Shown here in pieces: positions 1 to 8,281 of a stretch of DNA of 64,000 nt. Below the pieces are notes generated by a model that saw only the letters and a program-made list of their open reading frames with translations, ran no database searches and had not been told where the DNA came from. The position numbers were made by a program, and so were the translations under genes. Origin of the DNA: Streptomyces sp. 846.5 (GTDB taxonomy: Bacteria; Actinomycetota; Actinomycetes; Streptomycetales; Streptomycetaceae); NCBI RefSeq assembly GCF_004365705.1, contig NZ_SOBN01000004.1:62001-126000 (forward strand), written 5' to 3'. Position 1 is the stretch's first letter. Each line of letters opens with the position of its first letter.

Positions 1-1085
1 TCACGGCAGCGCTGACGCAGCGTGGCCACGGCGAGTCGTGCCTCGGCGAGAGCGGACGCGAGCTGCGCGTCCGGCCGCATCACCAGGCCGGTTCCGTGCT
101 CCCGGACGGCCTGGCTGACCGAGGAGCCGGGCCACGCGAGGACCGGAAGGCCGGCGGCGAGCGCCTCCGGGTAGACCAGCGGGGCTCCTTCGAAACAACG
201 ACTCGGAAAGACCAGGCCCGCCCAGGAGGGCAGTCTCCGGCGTACCTCGTGTCGTTCGAGTGCGCCCAGGAAGCGCACCGAGGACGGAGCGGCTTGCCGG
301 CACGCCTGCAGGAGGTCGCCTTCGCCGACCACATCGAGCGGTTCGCTCCGTGGCCAGTTGCTCAGGAGTTCCAGGATGCCCTTCTCCGGACTGAGCCGCC
401 CTACGTAGACCCATCTGGTGCGATCCTCCGCGGTGTGATCGCACGCGCCGGGGGAGGAGACGAAGTTGGGCACCAGTGCCAGCCGGTCAGCAGGCAGTCC
501 CGCGCGGGCGTACAGCTCTCTGCTCTGGTGGGAGAGTACGACCACCCGGTCGGCGCGCCGCAGCAGCGGGTCCGCGGCCGCTCCTTGCCGGCCGGCCAGG
601 GCGAGCGGCAGCGTGGCGAGACTCGAGCCCCGGTAGCAGCTGTGCCGCACTCCGGCCCAGCGATCGCCGTCCGGGCAACGGGTGCACACCGCGCCCTCGC
701 GGTAGAGCGTGGCGGCGGCACACAGGGGTCGGTAGTTGTGCACTGTGGCCACGAGCGGGCCGTCCCACGAACTCGCCCAGGAACGGCCGAAGTTGGGGAA
801 GAGGTTGTGGACATGGACGACGTCCGGACGAAGACGCCGCAGCACCGCGGCAGGGGAGCGCCCCCGGCCGGTGGCCACGCTGAGGCCGGTGCGCGCGGTA
901 TACAGGAGCCGGTCCTGCTGGCCGTCCGTGTGCGCCTCCACCATGGACACGATGTGTCCTGCCCGTCGCAGGGCACGCACACTGTCGAGGACTGCCTGGT
1001 TCTCCCCGCTGGGGCTGGCAGAGCCGTAGAAGCTGTGCACGAGTGCTACGCGCAGACGGCGGGATGGAGTCACAGCAAGGGCCAT
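1..1085 (-). CDS. Glycosyltransferase family 4, 3' end cut by window edge
   Basis: The reading frame is open from an ATG at 1085 to the window edge, about 361 codons, so the C-terminus is missing. The N-terminus reads RLRVALVHSFYG, followed by VVHVHNLFPNFG and ATVHNYRPLC, which are typical of the GT-B donor/acceptor cleft. A cysteine cluster (CTRCPDG) lies near the middle, as in many actinobacterial GT4 enzymes. The family signature SPEKGILELL and the acidic motif FEGAPLVYPEALAAG follow. A GGAG sequence lies just upstream of the ATG. The likely role is cytoplasmic transfer of a sugar from a nucleotide donor during surface glycan synthesis. It is about 9 kb from the main glycan cluster, so a shared pathway is only possible. 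The overlapping plus-strand frame at 96-1205 is a shadow. Confidence 0.88.
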   Translation of the reverse strand, partial: MALAVTPSRRLRVALVHSFYGSASPSGENQAVLDSVRALRRAGHIVSMVEAHTDGQQDRLLYTARTGLSVATGRGRSPAAVLRRLRPDVVHVHNLFPNFGRSWASSWDGPLVATVHNYRPLCAAATLYREGAVCTRCPDGDRWAGVRHSCYRGSSLATLPLALAGRQGAAADPLLRRADRVVVLSHQSRELYARAGLPADRLALVPNFVSSPGACDHTAEDRTRWVYVGRLSPEKGILELLSNWPRSEPLDVVGEGDLLQACRQAAPSSVRFLGALERHEVRRRLPSWAGLVFPSRCFEGAPLVYPEALAAGLPVLAWPGSSVSQAVREHGTGLVMRPDAQLASALAEARLAVATLRQRCR

Positions 1086-1661
1086 GTCTCCAGTGTGATG
1101 ATTTTTCGGACATCCCGATGTCGCCCCGCCCGCGCGCATCGGCGATCGCGAAATTCCCCACCTGCGATTGGGCCCGCCATTGTTCCGCCCTCTCGGAATA
1201 TGTGACAGGCGGGTGTCATTCTGTATTTCGACGTCCGGAGCGCTCGGTGAAATTCATCACCGCAGAGCACCGGAGAGTGGTTTTTGAGGAGCACAATCAG
1301 TGCCGGAGAGCATGCTAAGCTTCCGGTCGAATTGTGGCGCTCGGCCAAAATCCGGAGTCCAATGCAGAGAGAAAGCCCTAGCTGAAATGGCCGCTATTAT
1401 GATTTTTCGACTACTGGGTCCAGGGATGGCATGTGGCGTCGGAGCACGGCCATGACGGTCTCCGACCTGCTGGCCGGGAGGACTTCACCGTACGGCACCT
1501 TGCTCGTCGCCGTTGGTGTGTCGGCCGCGATTGCAAGGCTGGCAAACCCGTGTATGCGGCCGCCCCGTAATCCAGCTGCCGGCAGGCCTGCATTGTCGCT
1601 GCGCGTCGCCCTGCAGAAGCTCCGCGTCTTGGGTCGTAGAAATTCGGGAAATTGAACTGAC
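1086..1661. other. Intergenic region with AT-rich stretches, no gene seen
   Basis: No convincing coding frame lies here. The stretch between about 1090 and 1420 is more AT-rich than its surroundings and holds two copies of TGATTTTTCG, at 1099-1108 and 1400-1409. It lies upstream of the leftward glycosyltransferase, so it probably carries that gene's promoter. No exact -35/-10 pair can be assigned. Confidence 0.5.
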
Positions 1662-2024
1662 ATGGAAACCTGTATCTCAGTCCACGAAGCGACGCGTCGC
1701 AAGGCGGTTGGAATGACGCGGGAGCAAGTTGCCAGGGCCGTCGAAGTGGCCCGGATTCACGAGCGCCTACGCTCCTGGTCCAGCGGCACCCCGCAGGATC
1801 AGGCCGTCATTCGCGGTCTCGAACAGGCCCACGAGGAATGGCTGCGCATCGCCTACGTGATGTGCGTGGAAAAGATGACCACCTATCAACTCGACCAGGA
1901 CCCCGCCGTTCATTTCTGGTTCCGCGATGACGGCCCGGAAGGTTGTGGACCAGGCCTCAGTCCGGGATCGGGCAGCGGCCAAGAGTGCCTCTGCCTCGAC
2001 TGTGCGCCGGTCCGGAGCGCCTGA
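1662..2024 (+). CDS. Small hypothetical protein
   Basis: This 120-residue frame has moderately good actinomycete codon bias and a plausible helical, charged middle section (MTREQVARAVEVARIH, then GLEQAHEEWLRIAYVM). No domain is recognised. The start is uncertain: ATG 1662 has only a weak upstream purine stretch, and an internal ATG at 1713 would give 103 residues beginning MTREQV. The last ~35 residues are Gly/Ser/Pro-rich and look less protein-like. The frame stands alone between the partial glycosyltransferase and the surface-protein locus. It could be a real orphan gene or a chance frame. Confidence 0.42.
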   Translation: METCISVHEATRRKAVGMTREQVARAVEVARIHERLRSWSSGTPQDQAVIRGLEQAHEEWLRIAYVMCVEKMTTYQLDQDPAVHFWFRDDGPEGCGPGLSPGSGSGQECLCLDCAPVRSA

Positions 2025-2148
2025 CGCAGCACTGGGGGATACCGGACAGGCTCGGAGGCGGACGTATGAACCGGGTCACTGGCGTCACCTCGCGCGGCAA
2101 TGCCTATCCAGTATGGGCTATTTGATACGGTTCTGATTCATACTGCGG

Positions 2149-3576
2149 ATGGTGGACGTGACCGCGAGGCTCGCCGTTGGAATCTCAGGCATCGCGCGGG
2201 CGGGCGGTGGCCGACGCAGTCGGGGGTCGACCGGGCGCCGACGGTGCCACCTGTCACGCGAGGTCTGTGCCGTGGTCCTTGCGCTGGTGTCCGTGCTGAC
2301 CTGGGTCGTTGTCGGTCCGTCCGGCACCGCCCGGGCCGCGACCGCGTGTGCGGCGAGCCTGTGCGTCCTGGACCCGAGTGCCGCGGACGCTCTGTACGTC
2401 CACCCCGGCAGCCTTCAGGTCACCGGCAACATCCTGGTCAACTCGACGAACAGTCAGGCCGCACTCGTCAGCGGCACCACCACGGTCACCGCGACCGGGG
2501 GCACCATCGGCGGCCCGGCGGCGCCGGCCGGCTTCGCCACGTCGAGCGGCGGCGCCTACAGCCCGGCTCCGACCAGCCAGCCCGCCGGCACCGACCCGTA
2601 TGCCGCCCTGGCCCAGTGCCCGGCCGCGTCGGCCTGTCCTACGACACCGAGCCCGCCGTTCCCCAGTATCAGCCATACCTCCGGGAGCCAGACGATCAAT
2701 CCGGGGGTGTACACCAGCATTTCGTCCCTGTCCGGCACGCTCACGCTCAACCCCGGCACGTACGTCGTCACCACAGGCATGACGATCTCCGGTGGAAAGC
2801 TGGCCGGCTCCGGGGTGACGATCTATCTCGCCTGCCCGACCTACCCGACGGCCTGCGCGACATCCATCAGCGGCGCGTTCTTTCTCGACCAGAGCGGAGG
2901 TAAGTCCACCCTCAGCGCAGCGACCGCAGGGGCGTTCACCGGGCTGACGTTCATCGCCGACCGCAACAACACCGCGGCGGTCACGGTCTCGGGAAACGGC
3001 TCGTCGCTCACCGGCGGGGGCGCGGTCTACACCGCCTCGGGAAAGCTGGCGGCCGGGTCCGGAGGCAAGGCCAGCTTCACCCGAGCGGTCGTGGACACCG
3101 TCGAGACCAGCGGCGGCAACAGCTCCCAGCTCAGCGTCATTCCGACCACGGGCACGCTGTCGATCAGCCTGCCGGCAAGCGCGGTCCTGGGCAGCGCGGC
3201 ACCCAAGGGCACCGTCAGCGCGGCCCTCGGCTCGGTGGTCGTCTCGGACCAGCGAGGGCTGACCACCAGCACGTGGACCGCGACGGCGACCGCCTCGAAC
3301 TTCACCACCGGCGGCGGCACGGCCGCCGAGACGGTCACCACCGCGAACGTCTTCTACTGGTCCGGGCCTGTGACGAACACGAACGGGACCGTGACGGCGA
3401 CGCCGGGCCAGAGCGACGCCTCGACCGAGCAGGCTCTCAGCAGTTCGAGAACCGCCGTCACCTCCACCGGCAACGGAAACAACTCCACCGGCTGGACTCC
3501 CACGGTAGTGATCACGATCCCCGCCTCCGCGGTGGTCGGGACCTACACGGGCACCATCACCCACTCCGTCGCCTGA
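2149..3576 (+). CDS. Secreted long WxL-like surface protein
   Basis: This 475-residue protein probably sits on the cell surface. A long basic N-terminal region precedes a hydrophobic segment (VCAVVLALVSVLTWVVVG) and an AxA-type cleavage site near residue 64. Residues ~65-330 are Ser/Thr/Gly-rich with beta-type text such as TLTLNPGTYVVTTGMTISGG, resembling polymer-forming or pilus-associated repeats. The last ~140 residues form a WxL-like domain: SVVVSDQRG, STWTATATASNF, FYWSGP, and a tail ending TGTITHSVA. The same domain makes up almost all of the short protein at 4750-5286. The first motif is W-T-A rather than the Firmicute W-x-L. It is convergent with the WxL-interacting protein gene, 47 bp away. 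Known WxL domains bind peptidoglycan noncovalently; that role here is inferred. The ATG at 2149 was chosen because it leaves a full signal segment. Confidence 0.72.
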   Translation: MVDVTARLAVGISGIARAGGGRRSRGSTGRRRCHLSREVCAVVLALVSVLTWVVVGPSGTARAATACAASLCVLDPSAADALYVHPGSLQVTGNILVNSTNSQAALVSGTTTVTATGGTIGGPAAPAGFATSSGGAYSPAPTSQPAGTDPYAALAQCPAASACPTTPSPPFPSISHTSGSQTINPGVYTSISSLSGTLTLNPGTYVVTTGMTISGGKLAGSGVTIYLACPTYPTACATSISGAFFLDQSGGKSTLSAATAGAFTGLTFIADRNNTAAVTVSGNGSSLTGGGAVYTASGKLAAGSGGKASFTRAVVDTVETSGGNSSQLSVIPTTGTLSISLPASAVLGSAAPKGTVSAALGSVVVSDQRGLTTSTWTATATASNFTTGGGTAAETVTTANVFYWSGPVTNTNGTVTATPGQSDASTEQALSSSRTAVTSTGNGNNSTGWTPTVVITIPASAVVGTYTGTITHSVA

Positions 3577-3623
3577 TCGCGTGATCCCCCCACCGGCGAA
3601 GCCTTTGCGGGCCCGAGTCGGGT

Positions 3624-4718
3624 TCAGCCGACCCGGCTGCGGCGAATCATCCCGTAGCCGCAGGCGGCCAGGAGGACGACCGCTGCCACGCCCGCGGTGA
3701 GGCCCGTCACCAGCGAAACGGAGTCCGGCGCATTCGGTGTGACCGGTGCGCCGATCCGCGAGCCGCTGGGGAAGGTGATGGTTGCCGTGACACTGTGGTG
3801 GATCAGACCGCTGGCCAGGGTGAGGCTGACCTTCCAGGGGCCGTTGGGAAGCCGCCGGTCCAGGGGAACGGTTACCGGCTCGGTGTCGCCGATGCCGAGT
3901 GTGGTGCCGAGGTCCGCCGTGAAGGGCCCGGCGCTGAGCGATCCCGGCCCGTCGGTCAGCGACATGGACCCGGTCAGGTCCAGGGCACGCCTGCCGGTGT
4001 TGTGGACCTTGGCCACCACATTCGGGGTGCCGTCGGGCGCGCGGGCAGGCGTCAACTCCTCGATCCGGAAGTCGGACGGCGGCTCGCCTCCAGGGCCGAC
4101 ATCGAGATAGATCCGCACTCCCACCCGGTTGACCAAGCGGACGTTCGCAGCCGGGCTGGTCGGGCCGGAGACCTGTGCCCACAGGACTGCGTACTGCTCG
4201 CCGGCGGACGCGTTCGGCGGCACCCGGACGGTGACCCGGACCACGGCCGTACCGTGCGCCGGGATGTCGCGCACGGTGTCGGCCGGCCCTGCGGACGGCG
4301 AGGTGGACGGCGAGGTGGACGGGCGGGTGGCCCCTTCCGACTGCTGCGTGCCGCAGTCCGTCGCCCTGCTGGACACATTCGCGTCCGAGACGCAGTCGTC
4401 CACCGAGACCCAGGCCGTGAGCTCGTTCGGGGTGCGGTCGGCATCGAAGGTGAACGTGCCGTCGTTGACCGCGGCGGATCCCGGGTACAGGTCGACGCGC
4501 TGGTCGACGTCGGAGGTATTCGTCACCTGCACCCGGCGGTGGATGACGCTGCCTGGCGCGAGGTGGTCCACGATGTACATGTGCGCGCGCGGGTCGGCTT
4601 CACGATCCAGCGGCGCGTCGAGCAGCTTGAGGCCGATGCGGCCCTCGCCGGCGGAGGGCGGCGTCTCGCCCTGTGCGCCGGCCGCAGGGGTGCTCGCGCC
4701 GAAGACCAGCGCGAGCAC
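3624..4718 (-). CDS. DUF916-type WxL-interacting membrane protein
   Basis: The architecture matches the Firmicute WxL-interacting proteins. It has a signal segment, a DUF916-like beta domain (IGLKLLDAPL, then VIHRRVQVTNTSDVDQRVDLY and ITPHGTAVV-like text), and a second immunoglobulin-like domain (NVVAKVHNTGRRALDLTG, then GPWKVSLTLASGL). It ends with one transmembrane helix (residues ~335-358) and a basic tail RRSRVG. Such proteins anchor WxL proteins at the wall. The start is odd. The annotated GTG at 4718 leaves a signal peptide without a basic n-region. The frame is open further upstream to a TGA at about 4775, and HSPTRLLCTTAGVLALVFG would make an ideal signal, but no ATG, GTG or TTG lies there. 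Initiation at CTG or ATT by coupling to the upstream gene is possible. It lies 31 bp downstream of the short WxL-like gene and is probably co-transcribed with it. Confidence 0.8.
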   Translation of the reverse strand: MLALVFGASTPAAGAQGETPPSAGEGRIGLKLLDAPLDREADPRAHMYIVDHLAPGSVIHRRVQVTNTSDVDQRVDLYPGSAAVNDGTFTFDADRTPNELTAWVSVDDCVSDANVSSRATDCGTQQSEGATRPSTSPSTSPSAGPADTVRDIPAHGTAVVRVTVRVPPNASAGEQYAVLWAQVSGPTSPAANVRLVNRVGVRIYLDVGPGGEPPSDFRIEELTPARAPDGTPNVVAKVHNTGRRALDLTGSMSLTDGPGSLSAGPFTADLGTTLGIGDTEPVTVPLDRRLPNGPWKVSLTLASGLIHHSVTATITFPSGSRIGAPVTPNAPDSVSLVTGLTAGVAAVVLLAACGYGMIRRSRVG

Positions 4719-4749
4719 CCCTGCGGTCGTGCACAGCAGGCGGGTCGGG

Positions 4750-5286
4750 CTATGCGATCGAATGTGTCACCGTCCCGGTGTAGGCGCCGTTCACCGCGCC
4801 TGCGGGGATCGCGATGACGAGGGTGGGATTCCACGTTGCGGAGTTGTTGCCGGTACCTGCGGCGAGGCTGTATGCGGTGCGACTGCTGTCGACGCTCTGT
4901 GCCTGGCCTGCTGTGGCCTGGCCGGGCGTGAAGGTGCCCAGGCCGCTCGTGGCGGTCGCGGTTCCCGACCAGTAGGAGACCGCGCTGGCGGGGATCGTCT
5001 CCGCGGTCGTGCCGCTGCCGGTCTTGAAGCTGGTGGAGATTACCGACGCGGTCCAGGCCGCCGTGAGCAGGGCACGGGAGTCGGTGACCGTGACACCGCC
5101 CAGCTGTCCGCTGACGGTGTTTCCGGGCAGCCCGCTGCCCATGCCCGCCGAGCTCGGAACGGAGATCCCCAACGAGCCACCCGAGACGGAGAACGTGACA
5201 GTCGTGTCGCCGGGCGCGGCGCGGGCCACTCCGGCGACAGCGACAACCATCGCGGCTCCAACGGCCAGGGAATATCGGACACGCAT
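4750..5286 (-). CDS. Short WxL-like secreted protein
   Basis: This 178-residue protein has a clear Sec signal (MRVRYSLAVGAAMVVAVAG, cleavage after ARA) and a single WxL-like domain. Conserved points shared with the C-terminus of the 2149-3576 protein are GVTVTDSRA, AAWTASVISTSF, SYWSGT, FTPGQA, SSRTA, GNNS, and the terminal TGTVTHSIA. The ATG at 5286 has a strong AAGGAGAG ribosome site; an in-frame extension to 5649 lacks one and crosses the regulatory region. It is the first gene of a leftward pair with the DUF916-type protein. It is probably secreted and held on the wall by that partner. Function beyond surface association is unknown. Confidence 0.78.
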   Translation of the reverse strand: MRVRYSLAVGAAMVVAVAGVARAAPGDTTVTFSVSGGSLGISVPSSAGMGSGLPGNTVSGQLGGVTVTDSRALLTAAWTASVISTSFKTGSGTTAETIPASAVSYWSGTATATSGLGTFTPGQATAGQAQSVDSSRTAYSLAAGTGNNSATWNPTLVIAIPAGAVNGAYTGTVTHSIA

Positions 5287-5305
5287 GGGGCTCTCCTTGT
5301 CGTCC

Positions 5306-5333
5306 AGGTCTGGAACGGAAACGATCCAGACCT
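5306..5333 (-). promoter_or_regulatory. Hairpin in 5' leader of short WxL-like gene
   Basis: AGGTCTGGA (5306-5314) and its exact reverse complement TCCAGACCT (5325-5333) enclose a 10-nt loop, in which an inner CG/CG pair could extend the stem around GAAA. It ends 19 nt upstream of the start codon, just before the ribosome site. It could be an operator or an mRNA hairpin that controls access to that site. No gene ends here, so a terminator role is less likely. Confidence 0.5.
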
Positions 5334-5529
5334 CAGTGGCGACCCACACGATTATCCGTGCACGCACAGAAAGTTTCCGGTCGTGTACTCCGCGGGTCAG
5401 GTGTTCTGGAACTCCTAGGCGAACTGTCACGCCCGGGGTCGGGCCGCCCTGTGCGGAGTTCGGTGCGCTGGACCAGACATCCAGGTGATCTCCGGTAGGA
5501 CAGAAGCTCCGGCAGGTTCCGAGGGTTAC

Positions 5530-5692
5530 CCCTTCGCCCAAGACCAGGGTTCTCCGCACGCACTCTCGGCAACACCGGGCATAGGCTGTTTGACGCACAT
5601 ATTCACTGGGCCGGGTATCGCCATGGAGAGGCTCATTGAAATTGCCCACCCCTTGCCCTGAGTTGAAGGAAATCCGCCTGGATCGCCGTCGT
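5530..5692 (-). repeat. Upstream repeat copy A, shared with 7270-7431
   Basis: This ~160-bp non-coding segment aligns along its whole length with 7270-7431 at roughly two-thirds identity by eye. Landmarks in both are CCAGGGTTCTCC / CCAGGATTCTCC, GCATAGGCTGTTTGACGC / GCGTAGGCCATTTGGCGC, TTCACTGGGCCGGG / TTCACCGTGCCGGG and GAAATTGCCC / CAAATTCCCC. Copy A lies 244-406 bp upstream of the short WxL-like gene. It is probably a conserved promoter or regulator-binding region. The rest of 5287-5921 holds no gene I can support. Confidence 0.66.
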
Positions 5693-5921
5693 CACACGAG
5701 GTGAAGCCCGGTGCCACGACGGCGATTTCACGCGCCCGCGAGCGCAGGCTTCGAGGTGGGCCAACGAACACACTGGCCAGGGCAGCTGCGTCCCACAGCG
5801 AGCACTGCGGGCCCCGGCCATGAGCCGGCGGCCGGGGCTCGCAGTCGTCACAAGGACCACTCACACGTTCATCCCGCATCGCTGGCGGCTCTTGACGTCG
5901 AGAAGTCCAGCTGGGGCACGG

Positions 5922-7127
5922 CTAGGACGTCACCAACTTCGCGACCTGGTCCGTGGCGTACTCGGTGAGCCACAGGTTCCCGTCGGGGCCGACGGCGAAC
6001 TCCGTCGGAGCGTTGTAGGTGTCCGGCAGGGAGGTCATGGTGACCGTGCCGTCGACGGTGACGTCGCCGACCGAGTTGCTGTTCAGTCCTGCGAACCACA
6101 GGTTGCCGTCCGGGCCCGTGGTGATGCCCCACAGCCCGGTCTCGTCGTCCCCGGCGGGGTACTGGCTGAACGTGTCCGCAAGGGGGGTCATCGAGTCGAC
6201 CTGATCGGTGCCCTCGTCGGTGAACCACAGGTTGCCGTCAGGACCGGTGGTGATGCCGATCGGCACCGACAGTCCGCTGCTTCCGGTGGGAGCGGCGGTT
6301 TCGGTGATCGTGCCGTCGGTGTCGATCCGTCCGATGGCCCCGGCGAACGGCTCGGTGAACCACAGGGCACCGTCGGGGCCCGGGGCAATGGTCAAGGGGA
6401 AGGCGCCCGAGGTGGGCAGCGCGTACTCGGTGACCGTACCGGAGGTGGTGATCTTGCCGATCGCGTTGCCGTCGGTCTCGGTGAACCACAGGTTGCCGTC
6501 CGAGCCGGCCGCGATCCCCCAGGGGTGGGCGCCCGAGGTGGGCAGCGCGTACTCGGTGACCGACCCAGAGGTAGTGATCTTGGCGATCTTGTCGGTGCCG
6601 TGCTCGACGGCCCACAGGTTGCCGTCCGAGCCGACCGTGATGTCCGCTGGATTGGCACCGCTGGTGGGCAGCGCGTACTCGGTCATGGAGCCGTCCGTGG
6701 CCACCCTGCCGACCTGGTCGATGTTGTTCTCGGTGAACCACGTGGCGCCGTCCGGGCCGGCGGTGATGCCGGAGGGAGCAGACCCGCTGGTGGGCGTCGC
6801 GTACTCGGTGATCGACGAGTATTGGCGCTTCGACGGCTTGTGCCTCAGCGGCAGCGTCGCGACCTGGCCCGTCGGCTTCACCGGGCACATGCCTGGCGGC
6901 AGTGTGCGCTTGGGAGTCGGGCAGGAACAGGGGTGGCCGTGCTTGTGTACCTTGAGGAATTCGCAGATCGTCAGCGCCGGAAGAGGCAGCCTGCCATGGT
7001 GATGGCTCGGTGGTGCCGGCGATCCGGCCGCGCTGGTGGCGGCGGTGGCGCTGGCGGGCACGCCGAGCGTGGCGGACACCACGGTGACCACCAGCAGGCG
7101 GGTGAGACGGGACACAGGGTGACGCAT
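5922..7127 (-). CDS. Secreted beta-propeller of the virginiamycin B lyase (Vgb) type
   Basis: This 401-residue protein starts with a Sec signal (SRLTRLLVVTVVSATLG, cleavage near ASATAA). A basic linker with Cys and Pro follows (CSCPTPKRTLPPGMCPVK). Residues ~110-400 carry about seven repeats of GITxGPDGNLWFTE followed by IGKITTSGTVTEYALPTSG. This is the NHL/Vgb-like propeller pattern. True virginiamycin B lyase cleaves streptogramin B antibiotics by elimination. The catalytic His/Glu set cannot be confirmed here, because the repeats are near-uniform and a long secreted linker is not typical of Vgb. A structural or binding role on the surface is at least as likely. Its upstream region (7270-7431) resembles that of the short WxL-like gene, which suggests shared control. 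Confidence 0.82.
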   Translation of the reverse strand: MRHPVSRLTRLLVVTVVSATLGVPASATAATSAAGSPAPPSHHHGRLPLPALTICEFLKVHKHGHPCSCPTPKRTLPPGMCPVKPTGQVATLPLRHKPSKRQYSSITEYATPTSGSAPSGITAGPDGATWFTENNIDQVGRVATDGSMTEYALPTSGANPADITVGSDGNLWAVEHGTDKIAKITTSGSVTEYALPTSGAHPWGIAAGSDGNLWFTETDGNAIGKITTSGTVTEYALPTSGAFPLTIAPGPDGALWFTEPFAGAIGRIDTDGTITETAAPTGSSGLSVPIGITTGPDGNLWFTDEGTDQVDSMTPLADTFSQYPAGDDETGLWGITTGPDGNLWFAGLNSNSVGDVTVDGTVTMTSLPDTYNAPTEFAVGPDGNLWLTEYATDQVAKLVTS

Positions 7128-7269
7128 GAAGATGCCTTCCGGGTTGGCAGGGAACGGGAGTCAGGTCAGCGGCAGATACCCTCGTGCCGCCGGCCCTCCT
7201 GCGCAGTGCTGGACTCGGCCTGCCGTCCTCGCGGCAGCCGTTGCATCGGCCACCGCCCCGACAGAGTTG

Positions 7270-7431
7270 CCTCGCCGAGCACCAGGATTCTCCCCGCACC
7301 CCGGTGTCGACGCCGCGCGTAGGCCATTTGGCGCGCAGGTTCACCGTGCCGGGCCCCCGAGGCTGTTCCGCTCGTTCAAATTCCCCATCTATCGGCCGGA
7401 GTTGAGGCCAACTTCATCGATCGCCTCGGTC
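7270..7431 (-). repeat. Upstream repeat copy B, ahead of the Vgb-like gene
   Basis: This is the partner of the segment at 5530-5692, in the same orientation. It lies about 143-304 bp upstream of the propeller start at 7127. The aligned blocks are given under copy A. Coding shadows in this stretch show no protein-like character. The remaining part of 7128-7632 has no recognisable gene. Confidence 0.64.
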
Positions 7432-7632
7432 CCCGCGCTCCGATTCGCTGCAGAACGCCGGAACTCCACGGCAAGAGGTCAGTGATTGACGGTCGGGTCA
7501 TCATTCGCCCCAGTCCGTTTCCGCAGCTCCAGACTGTCATTCGGGCGAGCGCTGCCCACGGGCGCACGGCCCGACTTCTCGCTGGAGGAGGAAAAGGACG
7601 GTGCAAACCGCCGGAAACCATCGGACGCGGCA

Positions 7633-8043
7633 TTAGATGATGCCGACGATCTCCACCGGGATCTCACCGATCGTCTTCTGCTCCATCGGGAGTGCGTCCA
7701 GCCACTCGGCAGGGTGGCTGTTCCCTGAGGAGAACTCGTCCGGCATCGTCTGGTCGGTCAACATGGCGTACAGCACCCGATGGTGGAACAGTGCGGCCCG
7801 CACGGACGGGTCCAGCTGGTGTTGGCGCTCCAGAAGTGGCATCCCGAGAACCCGCATCTCCTGGATACGCCCCTCGGGCGTGAGCCTCAGGTAGGAATGG
7901 GGCAGCAGACCGGGAAAACTGCTCTGCGCGGTCCGTAGCTCCTGGAACACCTCTACCTGTTCGACCAGCAGGACAGCGCGCACGTCGCCGTTCTCGAAGC
8001 CGATCGGATACAGGTGAGGGACGGAATGGCTCGTGGGGGTCAT
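7633..8043 (-). CDS. Conserved-looking hypothetical protein, 136 aa
   Basis: The frame has good codon bias and a globular-looking composition (GFENGDVRAVLLVEQVEVFQ, then LPHSYLRLTPEGRIQEMRVL). There is no signal peptide or membrane segment. No family is recognised; alternating hydrophobic strands and an amphipathic helix suggest a small alpha/beta fold. ATG 8043 is the first start in frame and lacks a strong ribosome site. It lies downstream of the two LuxR regulators and upstream of the repeat-B promoter region, transcribed leftward. A function cannot be assigned. Confidence 0.6.
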   Translation of the reverse strand: MTPTSHSVPHLYPIGFENGDVRAVLLVEQVEVFQELRTAQSSFPGLLPHSYLRLTPEGRIQEMRVLGMPLLERQHQLDPSVRAALFHHRVLYAMLTDQTMPDEFSSGNSHPAEWLDALPMEQKTIGEIPVEIVGII

Positions 8044-8281
8044 GTCCGAAACGATGACGCCCGGGATCCTCGACGTCTATCACCGACACCAGCCGGACGG
8101 GTACGGTGGCCCAACGCGACCCACACGATGCGCCGAACCCGGAGATCGGGGACGACTTCGCGGCGGGGCGCGCCCTGTTGGACCTGGGGCGCCAGCTCCT
8201 GCGGGCGGGAACAGTTGACTCCTCGGCTGCGGAGGAGCGCCCCAGAGGCTGGTGAATGAGCTGCCACCGCCGAGGTACGCC

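Noticed and set aside
96-1205. A 369-codon plus-strand frame at the left edge.
   Set aside because: The opposite strand encodes an unmistakable GT4 enzyme in an edge-open frame; the plus translation has no family features.
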